Shown here one piece after another: positions 51,268 to 60,987 of a stretch of DNA of 64,000 nucleotides. A program made the translations under genes and the position numbers. Source of the stretch: Pectobacterium sp013449375 (lineage in GTDB: Bacteria; Pseudomonadota; Gammaproteobacteria; Enterobacterales; Enterobacteriaceae); NCBI RefSeq assembly GCF_048593165.1, contig NZ_CP184271.1; one strand, written 5' to 3'. Numbering within the stretch: the stretch's first letter is position 1; each line of letters opens with the position of its first letter. Under the pieces are notes generated by a model. That model was not told the origin of the DNA. It made no database searches and saw nothing but the letters and a program-made list of their open reading frames with translations.

Positions 51268-51584
51268 TCGGTAACGAGCGGCACACTCTGGTTGGCGTCA
51301 TCGGTGAGGATCTGCTGCGTAATGCCAAGCTCCCCATGTTGCTGATGATTGCCGTACTGGTTTCTGCTGTTTTTGTGGTGACAACGGCGCACAAGACGCG
51401 CTTGTTGACAGCGGAACGCGAGCAGCTTCTGCTGGAGCGTGATGCGTTGGATATCGAATGGCGAAATCTGATCCTGGAAGAGAACTCACTGGGGGATCAT
51501 AGCCGCGTTGAGCGGATCGCGACGGAAAAGCTGCAAATGGGGCATGTCGATCCGTCACAGGAAAATATTGTGGTTAAGCAATGA
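51264..51584 (+). CDS. ftsL: Cell division protein FtsL
   Basis: 106 residues, a bitopic membrane protein: a short cytoplasmic N terminus, a membrane helix (LPMLLMIAVLVSAVFVVTTA, about 26-45), then a periplasmic leucine-zipper-like coil (TAEREQLLLERDALDIEWRNLILEENSL). Forms the FtsQLB complex that activates FtsWI. Somewhat shorter than E. coli FtsL (121), mainly at the N terminus. Confidence 0.94.
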   Translation: MIGNERHTLVGVIGEDLLRNAKLPMLLMIAVLVSAVFVVTTAHKTRLLTAEREQLLLERDALDIEWRNLILEENSLGDHSRVERIATEKLQMGHVDPSQENIVVKQ

Positions 51585-51607
51585 ACTCAATAGGCAACTA
51601 GTCAAGC

Positions 51608-53371
51608 ATGAAAGCAGCCCGTACAGGAACGTTAAAGCGCCAGGAAGATCAAGCCAGCTTTGTTAGCTGGCGTTTTGCGTTGCTTTGCGGTTGTATCCTG
51701 CTTGCGATGTTTGGCTTGATGGCGCGTGCAGCTTACCTTCAGGTGATCAACCCAGACAAACTGGTGCGTGAAGGGGATATGCGTTCCCTGCGCGTACAGG
51801 AAGTGCCAACAGCACGCGGTATGATCAGCGATCGTGCAGGTCGTCCTTTAGCTGTCAGCGTACCGGTGAATGCGGTTTGGGCGGATCCAAAAGAAGTGAA
51901 CGATCGTGGTGGGATTACGTTGGATACGCGCTGGAAAGCCCTGTCTGACGCTCTTGATATCCCGCTCGATCAATTGGCTACGAAGATCAACGCTAACCCG
52001 AAAGGGCGCTTCGTTTACCTCGCGCGTCAGGTGAATCCTGCCATTGGCGAATACGTCCATAAACTGAAACTGCCCGGTATTAATCTGCGACAGGAATCTC
52101 GCCGGTATTACCCTTCCGGGCAAGTGACCTCTCACCTCATCGGCTTCACTAATATCGATGGACAAGGCATTGAAGGGGTAGAGAAAAGCTTTGATCGCTG
52201 GCTGACTGGGCAACCCGGTGAACGCACCGTGCGTAAAGACCGGTTTGGTCGCGTGATTGAAGATATATCCTCTGTCGATAGTCAGGCGGCGCATAATCTG
52301 GCACTGAGTATTGATGAACGTTTGCAGGCGTTGGTTTACCGTGAACTCAACAACGCGGTTGCCTTTAACAAAGCCGAGTCAGGTACGGCCGTGCTGGTTG
52401 ATGTGAATACCGGTGAAGTGCTGGCGATGGCGAATAGCCCGTCTTATAACCCGAACAATCTGGCGGATACGCCGAAAGAAATTATGCGTAACCGCGCTAT
52501 CACCGATATCTTCGAACCAGGTTCTACGGTGAAACCGATGGTGGTAATGACGGCGTTGCAGCGCGGTGTCGTCAAAGAAAATAGCGTGCTCAATACTCTG
52601 CCTTACTACGTCAACGGTCATGAAATCAAAGACGTGGCGCGCTACAGCGAATTGACGCTGACGGGCGTGCTACAGAAATCGAGTAACGTCGGTGTTTCCA
52701 GACTGGCGTTAGCGATGCCCTCCTCTGCGCTGGTAGATACTTACTCGCGGTTTGGATTAGGAAAAGCGACCAATTTGGGGTTGGTCGGAGAAAGCAGTGG
52801 CTTATACCCTCAAAAACAACGGTGGTCTGACATAGAGAGGGCCACCTTTTCTTTCGGATACGGGCTGATGGTAACACCGTTACAGTTAGCGCGAGTCTAC
52901 GCCACGATCGGCAGTTTCGGTATTTATCGTCCGCTGTCGATTACGAAAGTTGATCCACCGGTTCCTGGCGAGCGTGTTTTCCCTGAAGCGCTGGTACGTT
53001 CCGTGGTGCACATGATGGAAAGCGTTGCACTGCCCGGCGGCGGCGGTACCAAAGCCGCCATCAAAGGCTACCGTATTGCGATTAAAACCGGTACGGCTAA
53101 AAAGGTCGGTCCGGATGGCAAATACATCAACAAATATATTGCCTATACGGCTGGCGTAGCGCCAGCCAGTAACCCACGTTTTGCTCTGGTTGTCGTGATC
53201 AACGATCCGCAGGCAGGGAAGTATTACGGCGGTGCAGTTTCTGCACCAATCTTTGGCGCCATCATGGGTGGCGTTCTGCGTACGATGAATATCGAACCGG
53301 ATGCGTTGCCGTCGGGCGACAAAAACGAGTTTGTAATTAATAGAGAAGAGGGATCAGGTGGCAGATCGTAA
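51608..53371 (+). CDS. ftsI: Septal peptidoglycan transpeptidase FtsI (PBP3)
   Basis: 587 residues (588 in E. coli). A membrane anchor (FALLCGCILLAMFGLMARAAYLQ), a non-catalytic pedestal domain, then the transpeptidase with the active-site EPGSTVKPM (SxxK), KSSNVG (SxN) and IKTGTAKK (KTG). Cross-links septal wall with FtsW and is the target of aztreonam and cephalexin. Its 3' end overlaps murE by 14 bases. Confidence 0.98.
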   Translation: MKAARTGTLKRQEDQASFVSWRFALLCGCILLAMFGLMARAAYLQVINPDKLVREGDMRSLRVQEVPTARGMISDRAGRPLAVSVPVNAVWADPKEVNDRGGITLDTRWKALSDALDIPLDQLATKINANPKGRFVYLARQVNPAIGEYVHKLKLPGINLRQESRRYYPSGQVTSHLIGFTNIDGQGIEGVEKSFDRWLTGQPGERTVRKDRFGRVIEDISSVDSQAAHNLALSIDERLQALVYRELNNAVAFNKAESGTAVLVDVNTGEVLAMANSPSYNPNNLADTPKEIMRNRAITDIFEPGSTVKPMVVMTALQRGVVKENSVLNTLPYYVNGHEIKDVARYSELTLTGVLQKSSNVGVSRLALAMPSSALVDTYSRFGLGKATNLGLVGESSGLYPQKQRWSDIERATFSFGYGLMVTPLQLARVYATIGSFGIYRPLSITKVDPPVPGERVFPEALVRSVVHMMESVALPGGGGTKAAIKGYRIAIKTGTAKKVGPDGKYINKYIAYTAGVAPASNPRFALVVVINDPQAGKYYGGAVSAPIFGAIMGGVLRTMNIEPDALPSGDKNEFVINREEGSGGRS

Positions 53372-54845
53372 TTTGCGCGATTTACTTGCGCCGTGGGTGC
53401 AAGACACTCCGGCGCGCGCGCTGCGGGAAATGACATTAGACAGCCGCGTTGCGGCTGCCGGGGATCTGTTTGTCGCGATTGTCGGGCATAAAACAGATGG
53501 ACGGCGCTATATTCCGCAGGCAATTGCGCAAGGCGTAGCAGCGATCGTGGCCGAAGCAGAAGGTGAAGCTGCCGATGGCACTGTTCGCGAAATGCACGGC
53601 GTGCCAGTGGTCTATCTCAGTAATCTGAACCAGCGGCTTTCTGCGCTGGCAGGCCGTTTTTATCAGCAACCCGCGGAAAAGTTACAGCTGATTGGTGTAA
53701 CAGGAACCAACGGAAAAACGACGACGACTCAGCTTCTGGCGCAGTGGAGTCAGGCACTAGGCGAAACAAGTGCCGTGATGGGCACTGTCGGCAATGGCCT
53801 ACTGGGTCGTGCGATTCCAACAGAGAATACGACGGGATCCGCCGTTGATGTTCAGCAGGTGTTGAGCCAGTTGGTCGAGCAAGGTGCGACATTCGCCGCA
53901 ATGGAAGTCTCTTCCCACGGGTTGGTGCAGCATCGTGTCGCGGCATTACCATTCACGGCAGCGGTGTTCACTAACCTGAGCCGCGATCATCTTGATTACC
54001 ACGGCGATATGGAAAGCTATGAAGCGGCCAAATGGGCGCTGTTCGCTGAGCATCGTGTTGGGCAGATGATTATCAATGCCGATGATGAGGTCGGGCTGCG
54101 CTGGTTGGCGAAGCTGCCGGATGCGGTAGCTGTAACCATGGGAAATAATTTGGTTCCTGGTTGCCGTGGGCGCTGGCTGAAAGCGACACAGGTTGATTAT
54201 CACGACAACGGGGCCACGATTGCATTTGATTCAAGCTGGGGGCACGGCGAAATAGAAAGTCGCCTGATGGGCGCGTTTAACGTCAGCAATATGCTGTTGG
54301 CGCTGGCAACGCTGCTGTCTCTTGGTTATCCGCTCGACAAGTTAGTCATTACGGGCTCTCAACTGCAACCCGTGTGTGGCCGCATGGAAGTTTTCCATGC
54401 TGAAGGAAAACCCACGGTCGTTGTGGATTATGCCCACACGCCGGATGCGCTGGAAAAAGCGCTCGACGCTGCACGTTTGCACTGTCTAGGGAAACTCTGG
54501 TGTGTGTTTGGTTGCGGCGGCGATCGTGATAAAGGTAAGCGCCCACTTATGGGCGGCATCGCAGAACAACTGGCCGATCGTGTTGTGGTGACTGATGATA
54601 ACCCACGCAGTGAAGAACCTCAGGCCATTGTTGCTGATATTCTCTCCGGGCTGCTGGATGCTGGGCGGGTTCAGGTGATTCACGGGCGTGCTGAAGCGGT
54701 TACTAGCGCGATCATGCAGGCGCAGGAAAATGACGTCGTGCTGGTTGCAGGCAAAGGACACGAAGATTACCAATTGGTTGGCAATCAACGTCTTGATTAC
54801 TCCGATCGTATCACTGTTGCCCGTCTGCTGGGGGTGATTGCATGA
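53358..54845 (+). CDS. murE: UDP-MurNAc-tripeptide (meso-DAP) synthetase
   Basis: Adds meso-diaminopimelate to UDP-MurNAc-L-Ala-D-Glu. 495 residues; GTG start inside the ftsI end. N-terminal UDP-binding domain, P-loop GVTGTNGKTTTTQ, the conserved MEVSSHGLVQHRV, and the DAP-recognising DDNPRSEEP (DNPR motif) that distinguishes it from lysine-adding enzymes. Overlaps murF by ATGA. Confidence 0.98.
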   Translation: MADRNLRDLLAPWVQDTPARALREMTLDSRVAAAGDLFVAIVGHKTDGRRYIPQAIAQGVAAIVAEAEGEAADGTVREMHGVPVVYLSNLNQRLSALAGRFYQQPAEKLQLIGVTGTNGKTTTTQLLAQWSQALGETSAVMGTVGNGLLGRAIPTENTTGSAVDVQQVLSQLVEQGATFAAMEVSSHGLVQHRVAALPFTAAVFTNLSRDHLDYHGDMESYEAAKWALFAEHRVGQMIINADDEVGLRWLAKLPDAVAVTMGNNLVPGCRGRWLKATQVDYHDNGATIAFDSSWGHGEIESRLMGAFNVSNMLLALATLLSLGYPLDKLVITGSQLQPVCGRMEVFHAEGKPTVVVDYAHTPDALEKALDAARLHCLGKLWCVFGCGGDRDKGKRPLMGGIAEQLADRVVVTDDNPRSEEPQAIVADILSGLLDAGRVQVIHGRAEAVTSAIMQAQENDVVLVAGKGHEDYQLVGNQRLDYSDRITVARLLGVIA

Positions 54846-56239
54846 TTCGCGTCTCCTTGCAGCAACTTACCACGGTGCTGAATGCGCAACTGATTGGCGA
54901 AAGCATAGATATTGGTAAAAACATAGATATTGGTAAAAACATAGATATTGAAGATGTTTCAACCGATACGCGTAAGCTGGCGCCGGGCTGCCTGTTTGTC
55001 GCGCTGAAAGGCGAGAGATTCGATGCGCATGATTATGCTGCTGATGCGGTAAAAGGCGGCGCGGCGGCTCTCTTAGTCAGTAAGCACTTACCTATTGATG
55101 TGCCACAACTGTTGGTAAGCGATACGCGTTTGGCTTTGGGGCAATTGGGCGCCTGGGTTCGCCAGCAGTCAAGGGCGCGCGTAGTCGCACTGACCGGTTC
55201 TTCCGGCAAAACGTCGGTTAAAGAGATGACCGCGGCGATTCTGCGCCAGTGCGGTTCCGTGCTGTATACCGCCGGTAATTTTAACAACGATATCGGTGTG
55301 CCGCTTACGCTGTTGCGTCTGACGGCGGAACACCAGTTCGCAGTGATTGAGCTGGGGGCAAATCACATTGGTGAGATTGCCTATACCACCGATCTGGTGC
55401 GGCCGGAAAGCGCGCTGGTCAACAATCTGGCTGCTGCGCATCTGGAAGGTTTTGGTTCATTGGCTGGTGTAGCGCAGGCGAAAGGTGAAATTTTTGCCGG
55501 TTTGCCGGCAGATGGCGTGGCGATCGTGAATGCAGACAGCAATGATCTCCCGCATTGGCAGGTCATGCTGAATCATAAAACTGTTTGGCGCTTCTCGCCG
55601 CAGGCTGCTTGCGATATCGATTTTTTTGCCAGCGACGTAGAGGTGTTAGCGCAGGGTACCCGTTTCACTCTGCACACGCCATTTGGTGAAACGCAGGTTC
55701 TGCTGCCTTTACCGGGTCGACATAACATTTCTAACTCACTGGCGGCGGCTTCGCTGGCAATGTCCGTTGGGGCGACGCTGGAAGCCGTTAAAACCGGGTT
55801 ATCTCAGCTTCAGGCGGTGCCGGGGCGACTGTTCCCGATAGCTTTGTCTGAGGGCAAGTTGTTGCTGGATGACAGCTACAACGCCAATGTGGGTTCCATG
55901 ACGGCGGCAGCACAGGTACTGGCGGAAATGCCCGGTTATCGCGTGATGGTCGTGGGTGACATGGGCGAGCTGGGGGATGAAGCCCCTGAGTGCCATCGTC
56001 AGGTTGGCGAAGCGGCGCGGGTTGCGGGTATTGATCGCGTATTGAGTGTGGGAACACTGAGTGAATTGATCGGCACTGCCAGCGGCAAGGGTGAGCATTT
56101 TCAGGATAAAACCGCGCTGGTTTCACGTTTGAAGGTGCTGATGTCAGAACATAACGTCATCAGCGTATTGGTCAAAGGCTCACGCAGTGCTGCGATGGAG
56201 CAGGTTGTACATGCATTACAGGAGAATGCGCAATGTTAG
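54842..56239 (+). CDS. murF: UDP-MurNAc-tripeptide:D-Ala-D-Ala ligase
   Basis: Completes the UDP-MurNAc-pentapeptide. 465 residues: N-terminal domain with STDTRKLAPGCLFVALKGERFDAHD, P-loop GSSGKTSVKEM, IELGANHIGEIAYTT, NNLAAAHLEGFGS and LLDDSYNANVGSMTAAA. It is 13 residues longer than E. coli MurF (452); an in-frame 18-bp tandem repeat near the N terminus (SIDIGKN-IDIGKN-IDIED) accounts for twelve of these. Overlaps mraY by 7 bases. Confidence 0.98.
   Translation: MIRVSLQQLTTVLNAQLIGESIDIGKNIDIGKNIDIEDVSTDTRKLAPGCLFVALKGERFDAHDYAADAVKGGAAALLVSKHLPIDVPQLLVSDTRLALGQLGAWVRQQSRARVVALTGSSGKTSVKEMTAAILRQCGSVLYTAGNFNNDIGVPLTLLRLTAEHQFAVIELGANHIGEIAYTTDLVRPESALVNNLAAAHLEGFGSLAGVAQAKGEIFAGLPADGVAIVNADSNDLPHWQVMLNHKTVWRFSPQAACDIDFFASDVEVLAQGTRFTLHTPFGETQVLLPLPGRHNISNSLAAASLAMSVGATLEAVKTGLSQLQAVPGRLFPIALSEGKLLLDDSYNANVGSMTAAAQVLAEMPGYRVMVVGDMGELGDEAPECHRQVGEAARVAGIDRVLSVGTLSELIGTASGKGEHFQDKTALVSRLKVLMSEHNVISVLVKGSRSAAMEQVVHALQENAQC
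54904..54950. repeat. 18-bp in-frame tandem repeat, about 2.6 copies, in murF
   Basis: Unit CATAGATATTGGTAAAAA starts at 54904 and 54922 (both exact); a partial third copy starts at 54940. It encodes repeated IDIGKN in the N-terminal UDP-binding domain of an essential enzyme. Confidence 0.97.
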
Positions 56240-57315
56240 TATGGCTGGCCGAACATTTGGCCAAACTTTATACCGGCTTTAACGTCTTTTCTTATTTGAC
56301 GTTCCGCGCCATTGTCAGCCTGCTGACCGCATTGGTTATTTCCTTATGGATGGGGCCGCACATGATCGCCTGGCTGCAGCGTTTGCAGATTGGTCAGGTG
56401 GTGCGTAACGAAGGGCCTGAATCACATTTCAGTAAGCGCGGAACCCCGACAATGGGGGGCGTGATGATCCTGGTGGCGATTATCCTTTCCGTTTTGATGT
56501 GGGCAAATCTGTCTAACCCGTATGTTTGGTGCGTACTGCTGGTGCTAGCAGGCTACGGTGCGGTCGGTTTTGTTGATGATTATCGCAAAGTCGTCCGTAA
56601 GGATACCAAAGGGCTGATTGCCCGCTGGAAATATTTCTGGCAGTCGGTGATTGCACTCGTGGTGGCGTTCTCCATGTATTCCATCGGTAAAGATACGCCG
56701 GCTACGCAGCTTGTTGTGCCGTTCTTCAAAGATGTGATGCCACAACTGGGCTTGCTCTATGTGGCGTTGGCCTACTTTGTGATTGTCGGTACCAGTAATG
56801 CCGTAAACCTGACCGACGGTCTGGACGGGTTGGCGATCATGCCGACCGTGTTTGTGGCCGCTGGTTTTGCGCTGGTCGCATGGGCAACAGGGAACATGAA
56901 TTTTGCCGGCTACCTACATATCCCATATATCCGCCATGCCAGTGAGCTGGTGATTGTTTGTACTGCGATTGTGGGCGCGGGGCTTGGGTTTCTGTGGTTT
57001 AACACCTATCCGGCACAGGTCTTCATGGGGGACGTGGGGTCGCTTGCGCTGGGTGGCGCGTTGGGCACTATCGCGGTTCTCCTGCGTCAGGAATTTTTGT
57101 TGGTGATTATGGGCGGCGTCTTCGTGGTCGAAACGCTGTCGGTGATTCTGCAAGTTGGGTCCTTTAAGTTGCGTGGGCAGCGGATTTTCCGCATGGCGCC
57201 GATTCATCATCATTATGAACTTAAGGGCTGGCCGGAACCGCGCGTGATTGTGCGCTTCTGGATTATTTCGTTGATGCTGGTGCTGATTGGCCTGGCAACG
57301 TTGAAGGTACGATAA
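56233..57315 (+). CDS. mraY: Phospho-MurNAc-pentapeptide transferase (lipid I synthase)
   Basis: Transfers phospho-MurNAc-pentapeptide to undecaprenyl phosphate. 360 residues with ten membrane helices, as in E. coli. The catalytic aspartates are in GFVDDYRKV and NLTDGLDGLA, GDVGSLALGGALG follows, and the HHH-containing APIHHHYELKGWPEPRV loop lies near the C terminus. Confidence 0.98.
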   Translation: MLVWLAEHLAKLYTGFNVFSYLTFRAIVSLLTALVISLWMGPHMIAWLQRLQIGQVVRNEGPESHFSKRGTPTMGGVMILVAIILSVLMWANLSNPYVWCVLLVLAGYGAVGFVDDYRKVVRKDTKGLIARWKYFWQSVIALVVAFSMYSIGKDTPATQLVVPFFKDVMPQLGLLYVALAYFVIVGTSNAVNLTDGLDGLAIMPTVFVAAGFALVAWATGNMNFAGYLHIPYIRHASELVIVCTAIVGAGLGFLWFNTYPAQVFMGDVGSLALGGALGTIAVLLRQEFLLVIMGGVFVVETLSVILQVGSFKLRGQRIFRMAPIHHHYELKGWPEPRVIVRFWIISLMLVLIGLATLKVR

Positions 57316-57318
57316 GAC

Positions 57319-58635
57319 ATGGTGGACTATCAGGGTAAAAAAGTCGTCATTATCGGGTTGGGCCTGACAGGGCTCTCCTGTGTTGATTTCTTTCTCGCAC
57401 GCGGTGTGGTACCACGCGTGGTGGATACCCGTATCAGTCCGCCGGGTCTGGATAAACTCCCTGAGCAGGTAGAGCGACACCTTGGCAGTCTGAATGAAGA
57501 CTGGCTGATGAACGCGGATTTGATCGTCGCTAGCCCCGGTGTGGCGTTGGCGACGCCGGTTCTGTGCGATGCTGCCGACGCTGGCATTGAAATCGTTGGC
57601 GATATTGAACTGTTCTGCCGTGAAGCACAGGCTCCGATTGTGGCGATTACCGGTTCTAACGGTAAAAGCACGGTGACGACGCTGGTCGGTGAAATGGCGC
57701 GTGCTGCAGGCTGGCAGGTAGGTGTTGGCGGTAATATCGGTCTCCCCGCGTTGCAACTGCTTGAACAGCCCGCTCAGCTTTATGTGTTGGAACTGTCGAG
57801 TTTCCAACTCGAAACGACGAGCAGCCTGCACGCGGCTGCGGCAACCATTCTGAACGTGACGGAAGATCACACCAACCGTTATCCGTTTGGTCTACAGCAG
57901 TATCGGGCAGCGAAATTACGTATTTATGAACACGCAGATTTGTGTGTTGTGAATGCTGATGATGCGCTGACCATGCCGGTTCGCGGCGCGGATGCACGCT
58001 GCCGCAGTTTTGGCGTTGATGTCGGCGATTACCATCTTAACCGCCAGCAGGGAGAAACCTGGCTGCGGGTTGACGGCGAACGTGTGCTCAATACCCGTGA
58101 AATCAAGCTGGTGGGGCAGCACAATTATACGAATGCATTGGCAGCGCTGGCGCTGGCTGATGCAGTGAAGATTCCACGTGCATCAGCGCTGACGGCGTTG
58201 ACGTCATTTACCGGATTGCCTCATCGCTTTCAAATGGCTTTCGAACGCAATGGCGTGCGGTGGATCAATGATTCTAAAGCCACCAATGTGGGCAGCACCG
58301 AGGCCGCATTGAGCGGGTTGACCGTCGAAGGCACACTGCACCTGCTGTTAGGTGGTGACGGTAAATCTGCCGATTTCTCGCCGCTGGTGCCGTATTTGCA
58401 GGGAGAGCACATTCATTTGTACTGCTTCGGTCAGGATGGGCAACAGTTGGCTGCGCTGCGCCCAGAAATTGCCGAGCAGACAGAAACGATGGAACAGGCG
58501 ATGCGCGTCATCGCCGAACGTGTTAAGCCAGGCGATATGGTGTTGCTGTCGCCTGCCTGCGCAAGTCTGGATCAATTCCGCAGTTTTGAACAGCGAGGCG
58601 ATGAATTCGCTCGTCTGGCGGAGGCGTTAGGCTGA
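57319..58635 (+). CDS. murD: UDP-MurNAc-L-Ala:D-Glu ligase
   Basis: 438 residues, the E. coli length. N-terminal Rossmann domain VVIIGLGLTGLSCVDFFLARG, P-loop ITGSNGKSTVTTL, LELSSFQLETTSSL, the HNYTNALAALALAD region and the C-terminal NDSKATNVGSTEAALSGL. Acts before murE in the pathway. The stop overlaps the ftsW start (TGATG). Confidence 0.98.
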   Translation: MVDYQGKKVVIIGLGLTGLSCVDFFLARGVVPRVVDTRISPPGLDKLPEQVERHLGSLNEDWLMNADLIVASPGVALATPVLCDAADAGIEIVGDIELFCREAQAPIVAITGSNGKSTVTTLVGEMARAAGWQVGVGGNIGLPALQLLEQPAQLYVLELSSFQLETTSSLHAAAATILNVTEDHTNRYPFGLQQYRAAKLRIYEHADLCVVNADDALTMPVRGADARCRSFGVDVGDYHLNRQQGETWLRVDGERVLNTREIKLVGQHNYTNALAALALADAVKIPRASALTALTSFTGLPHRFQMAFERNGVRWINDSKATNVGSTEAALSGLTVEGTLHLLLGGDGKSADFSPLVPYLQGEHIHLYCFGQDGQQLAALRPEIAEQTETMEQAMRVIAERVKPGDMVLLSPACASLDQFRSFEQRGDEFARLAEALG

Positions 58636-59837
58636 TGCGGTTCTTCGGGCTGGCGTTTATCGAACGCATCAAGAGCTGGGTTATGGGAACGCGCGAAAGC
58701 GATACGCTGAGCGTGGTTCTCTACGACAGGACGCTGCTGTGGTTGACGCTTGGGCTGGCCGTGATCGGTTTTGTGATGGTGACGTCGGCTTCTATGCCTG
58801 TCGGACAACGTCTTGCCAGCGATCCGTTCCTGTTTGCGAAACGTGATGCGCTTTATCTCGGGTTGGCATTTGGTTTGTCGTTAGTCACGTTGCGTATTCC
58901 GATGGAGATATGGCAGCGCTACAGCCCCGTGCTGTTATTGCTCGCGATGGTCATGCTGTTGGTGGTGCTGGTGGTGGGAAGTTCGGTCAACGGCGCATCC
59001 CGCTGGATTTCGCTGGGGCCGTTGCGTATTCAGCCTGCGGAGTTATCCAAGCTGGCGCTGTTCTGCTACCTGTCCAGCTACATGGTGCGCAAAGTTGAGG
59101 AAGTGAGAAATAACTTCTGGGGCTTTTGCAAACCGATGGGTGTGATGGTGGTGTTGGCGGTGCTGCTGCTGGCGCAGCCTGACCTCGGTACCGTGGTTGT
59201 ACTGTTTATTACGACACTGGCGATGCTGTTTCTGGCCGGTGCCAAGATGTGGCAGTTTTTGGCGATTATCGGCTGTGGTGTGTTTGCCGTGGGCCTGTTG
59301 ATTATCGCTGAGCCTTACCGTATGCGACGTGTGACGTCTTTCTGGAATCCGTGGGACGATCCATTCGGCAGCGGTTACCAGTTGACGCAATCCCTGATGG
59401 CATTTGGGCGCGGCGAATTCTGGGGACAAGGGCTGGGGAATTCAGTACAGAAACTGGAATATTTGCCGGAGGCGCATACCGATTTCATTTTCTCTATTTT
59501 AGGTGAGGAACTCGGCTATATCGGTGTGGTTTTGGCGTTGTTAATGATATTCTTCGTCGCTTTTCGCGCGATGTCTATTGGGAAGCGGGCACTGGAGATC
59601 GATCAGCGTTTTTCAGGCTTTCTGGCGTGTTCTATCGGTATCTGGTTCAGTTTTCAGACGTTGGTAAACGTAGGCGCGGCGGCGGGGATGCTACCGACGA
59701 AAGGGTTGACGTTGCCGCTGATCAGTTACGGTGGTTCCAGTTTGCTGATTATGTCGACGGCGATTGTTTTGCTGTTACGCATTGATTTTGAAACGCGCCT
59801 GACGAAAGCGCAGGCGTTTACGAGAGGTGCCCGATGA
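58635..59837 (+). CDS. ftsW: Septal peptidoglycan glycosyltransferase FtsW (SEDS)
   Basis: 400 residues with ten membrane helices. SEDS motifs: GASRWISLGPLRIQPAELSKLALFCYL, LLLAQPDLGTVVVLF (with the catalytic Asp region), GSGYQLTQSLMAFGRGEFWGQGLGNSVQKLEYLPEAHTDFIFSILGEELG, and a C-terminal LPLISYGGSSLLIMSTAI. Polymerises septal wall with FtsI. Overlaps murG by ATGA. Confidence 0.97.
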   Translation: MRFFGLAFIERIKSWVMGTRESDTLSVVLYDRTLLWLTLGLAVIGFVMVTSASMPVGQRLASDPFLFAKRDALYLGLAFGLSLVTLRIPMEIWQRYSPVLLLLAMVMLLVVLVVGSSVNGASRWISLGPLRIQPAELSKLALFCYLSSYMVRKVEEVRNNFWGFCKPMGVMVVLAVLLLAQPDLGTVVVLFITTLAMLFLAGAKMWQFLAIIGCGVFAVGLLIIAEPYRMRRVTSFWNPWDDPFGSGYQLTQSLMAFGRGEFWGQGLGNSVQKLEYLPEAHTDFIFSILGEELGYIGVVLALLMIFFVAFRAMSIGKRALEIDQRFSGFLACSIGIWFSFQTLVNVGAAAGMLPTKGLTLPLISYGGSSLLIMSTAIVLLLRIDFETRLTKAQAFTRGAR

Positions 59838-60925
59838 GTGGCGAAGGCAAGCGTTTGATGGTGATGGCTGGCGGGACGGGAGGGCATGTTTTCCCCGGGC
59901 TTGCGGTTGCGCACCACCTGATGGCGCAGGGCTGGCAGGTTCGCTGGTTAGGTACGGCGGATCGCATGGAAGCCGATTTGGTGCCTAAGCATGGCATCGA
60001 AATTGATTTTATCCGCATTTCTGGATTGCGTGGTAAAGGCATTCGGGCGCAGTTAAGCGCACCGATTCGTATTTTTCAGGCGGTACGCCAGGCGCAGGCG
60101 ATTATGCGCCGCTATCAGCCTGATGTGGTGCTGGGGATGGGGGGGTACGTTTCCGGCCCCGGCGGTTTGGCCGCCTGGCTGTGCGGCATTCCGGTCGTAC
60201 TGCATGAGCAGAATGGGATCGCAGGGTTGACCAACCGCTGGTTATCCCACATCGCCAAAACAGTATTGCAGGCGTTTCCAGGCGCGTTTCCCAAAGCGGA
60301 TGTTGTGGGTAACCCAGTCAGAACTGATGTCCTGGCGTTGGCTGCACCAGAAACACGACTAGCCGATCGCTCAGGCCCTGTGAGAGTGCTGGTTGTCGGT
60401 GGTAGTCAGGGTGCAAGAGTGCTGAATCAAACGCTACCTGGCGTGGCGGCACAGCTGGGCGAACGTGTGACGATTTGGCATCAGGTCGGTAAAGGCGCGT
60501 TATCAACCGTTCAACAGGCTTATCAGGATGTTGGACAGACGCAGCACAAAATTACCGAGTTTATTGATGATATGGCGGAAGCTTACGCTTGGGCGGATGT
60601 TGTGGTGTGCCGTTCCGGCGCATTAACCGTCAGCGAAATTGCGGCGGCTGGACTGCCAGCACTGTTTGTACCGTTCCAGCATAAAGATCGGCAGCAGTAT
60701 TGGAATGCGTTGCCGTTGGAAAAAGCGGGCGCAGCAAAAATTATTGAGCAACCACAGTTTAATGTGGCTGCTGTCAGCGAGGTGCTGTCCGGTTGGGATC
60801 GTGCAACCTTGCTGACAATGGCGCAGAAAGCCCGCGCAGTGGCGATTCCTGATGCAACCGAGCGGGTTGCTGCGGAAGTCAGTGCAGCGGCAGGCAGTCG
60901 GGCCACACCTGTGGCTCACGGTTAA
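59834..60925 (+). CDS. murG: Lipid II synthase (GlcNAc transferase) MurG
   Basis: 363 residues. A GT-B fold with glycine-rich loops VMAGGTGGHVFPGLAVA and GMGGYVSGPGGLAAWL, LHEQNGIAGLTNR, VVGGSQGARVLNQTLP and the UDP-GlcNAc site VCRSGALTVSEIAAAGLPALFVPF. A peripheral inner-membrane enzyme. A 62-bp gap to murC holds no other gene. Confidence 0.98.
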   Translation: MSGEGKRLMVMAGGTGGHVFPGLAVAHHLMAQGWQVRWLGTADRMEADLVPKHGIEIDFIRISGLRGKGIRAQLSAPIRIFQAVRQAQAIMRRYQPDVVLGMGGYVSGPGGLAAWLCGIPVVLHEQNGIAGLTNRWLSHIAKTVLQAFPGAFPKADVVGNPVRTDVLALAAPETRLADRSGPVRVLVVGGSQGARVLNQTLPGVAAQLGERVTIWHQVGKGALSTVQQAYQDVGQTQHKITEFIDDMAEAYAWADVVVCRSGALTVSEIAAAGLPALFVPFQHKDRQQYWNALPLEKAGAAKIIEQPQFNVAAVSEVLSGWDRATLLTMAQKARAVAIPDATERVAAEVSAAAGSRATPVAHG

Positions 60926-60987
60926 TTAATACAGTGTGGTCGGGCAGAAGGCTGTGCGACCGCGCAACAAGGTAGCGATAGAATAAA

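Noticed and set aside
56914..57870. A 318-codon minus-strand frame across mraY and murD
   Set aside because: Its sequence is His/Gln/Arg-rich with no family resemblance and is fully antisense to two essential, well-conserved genes.
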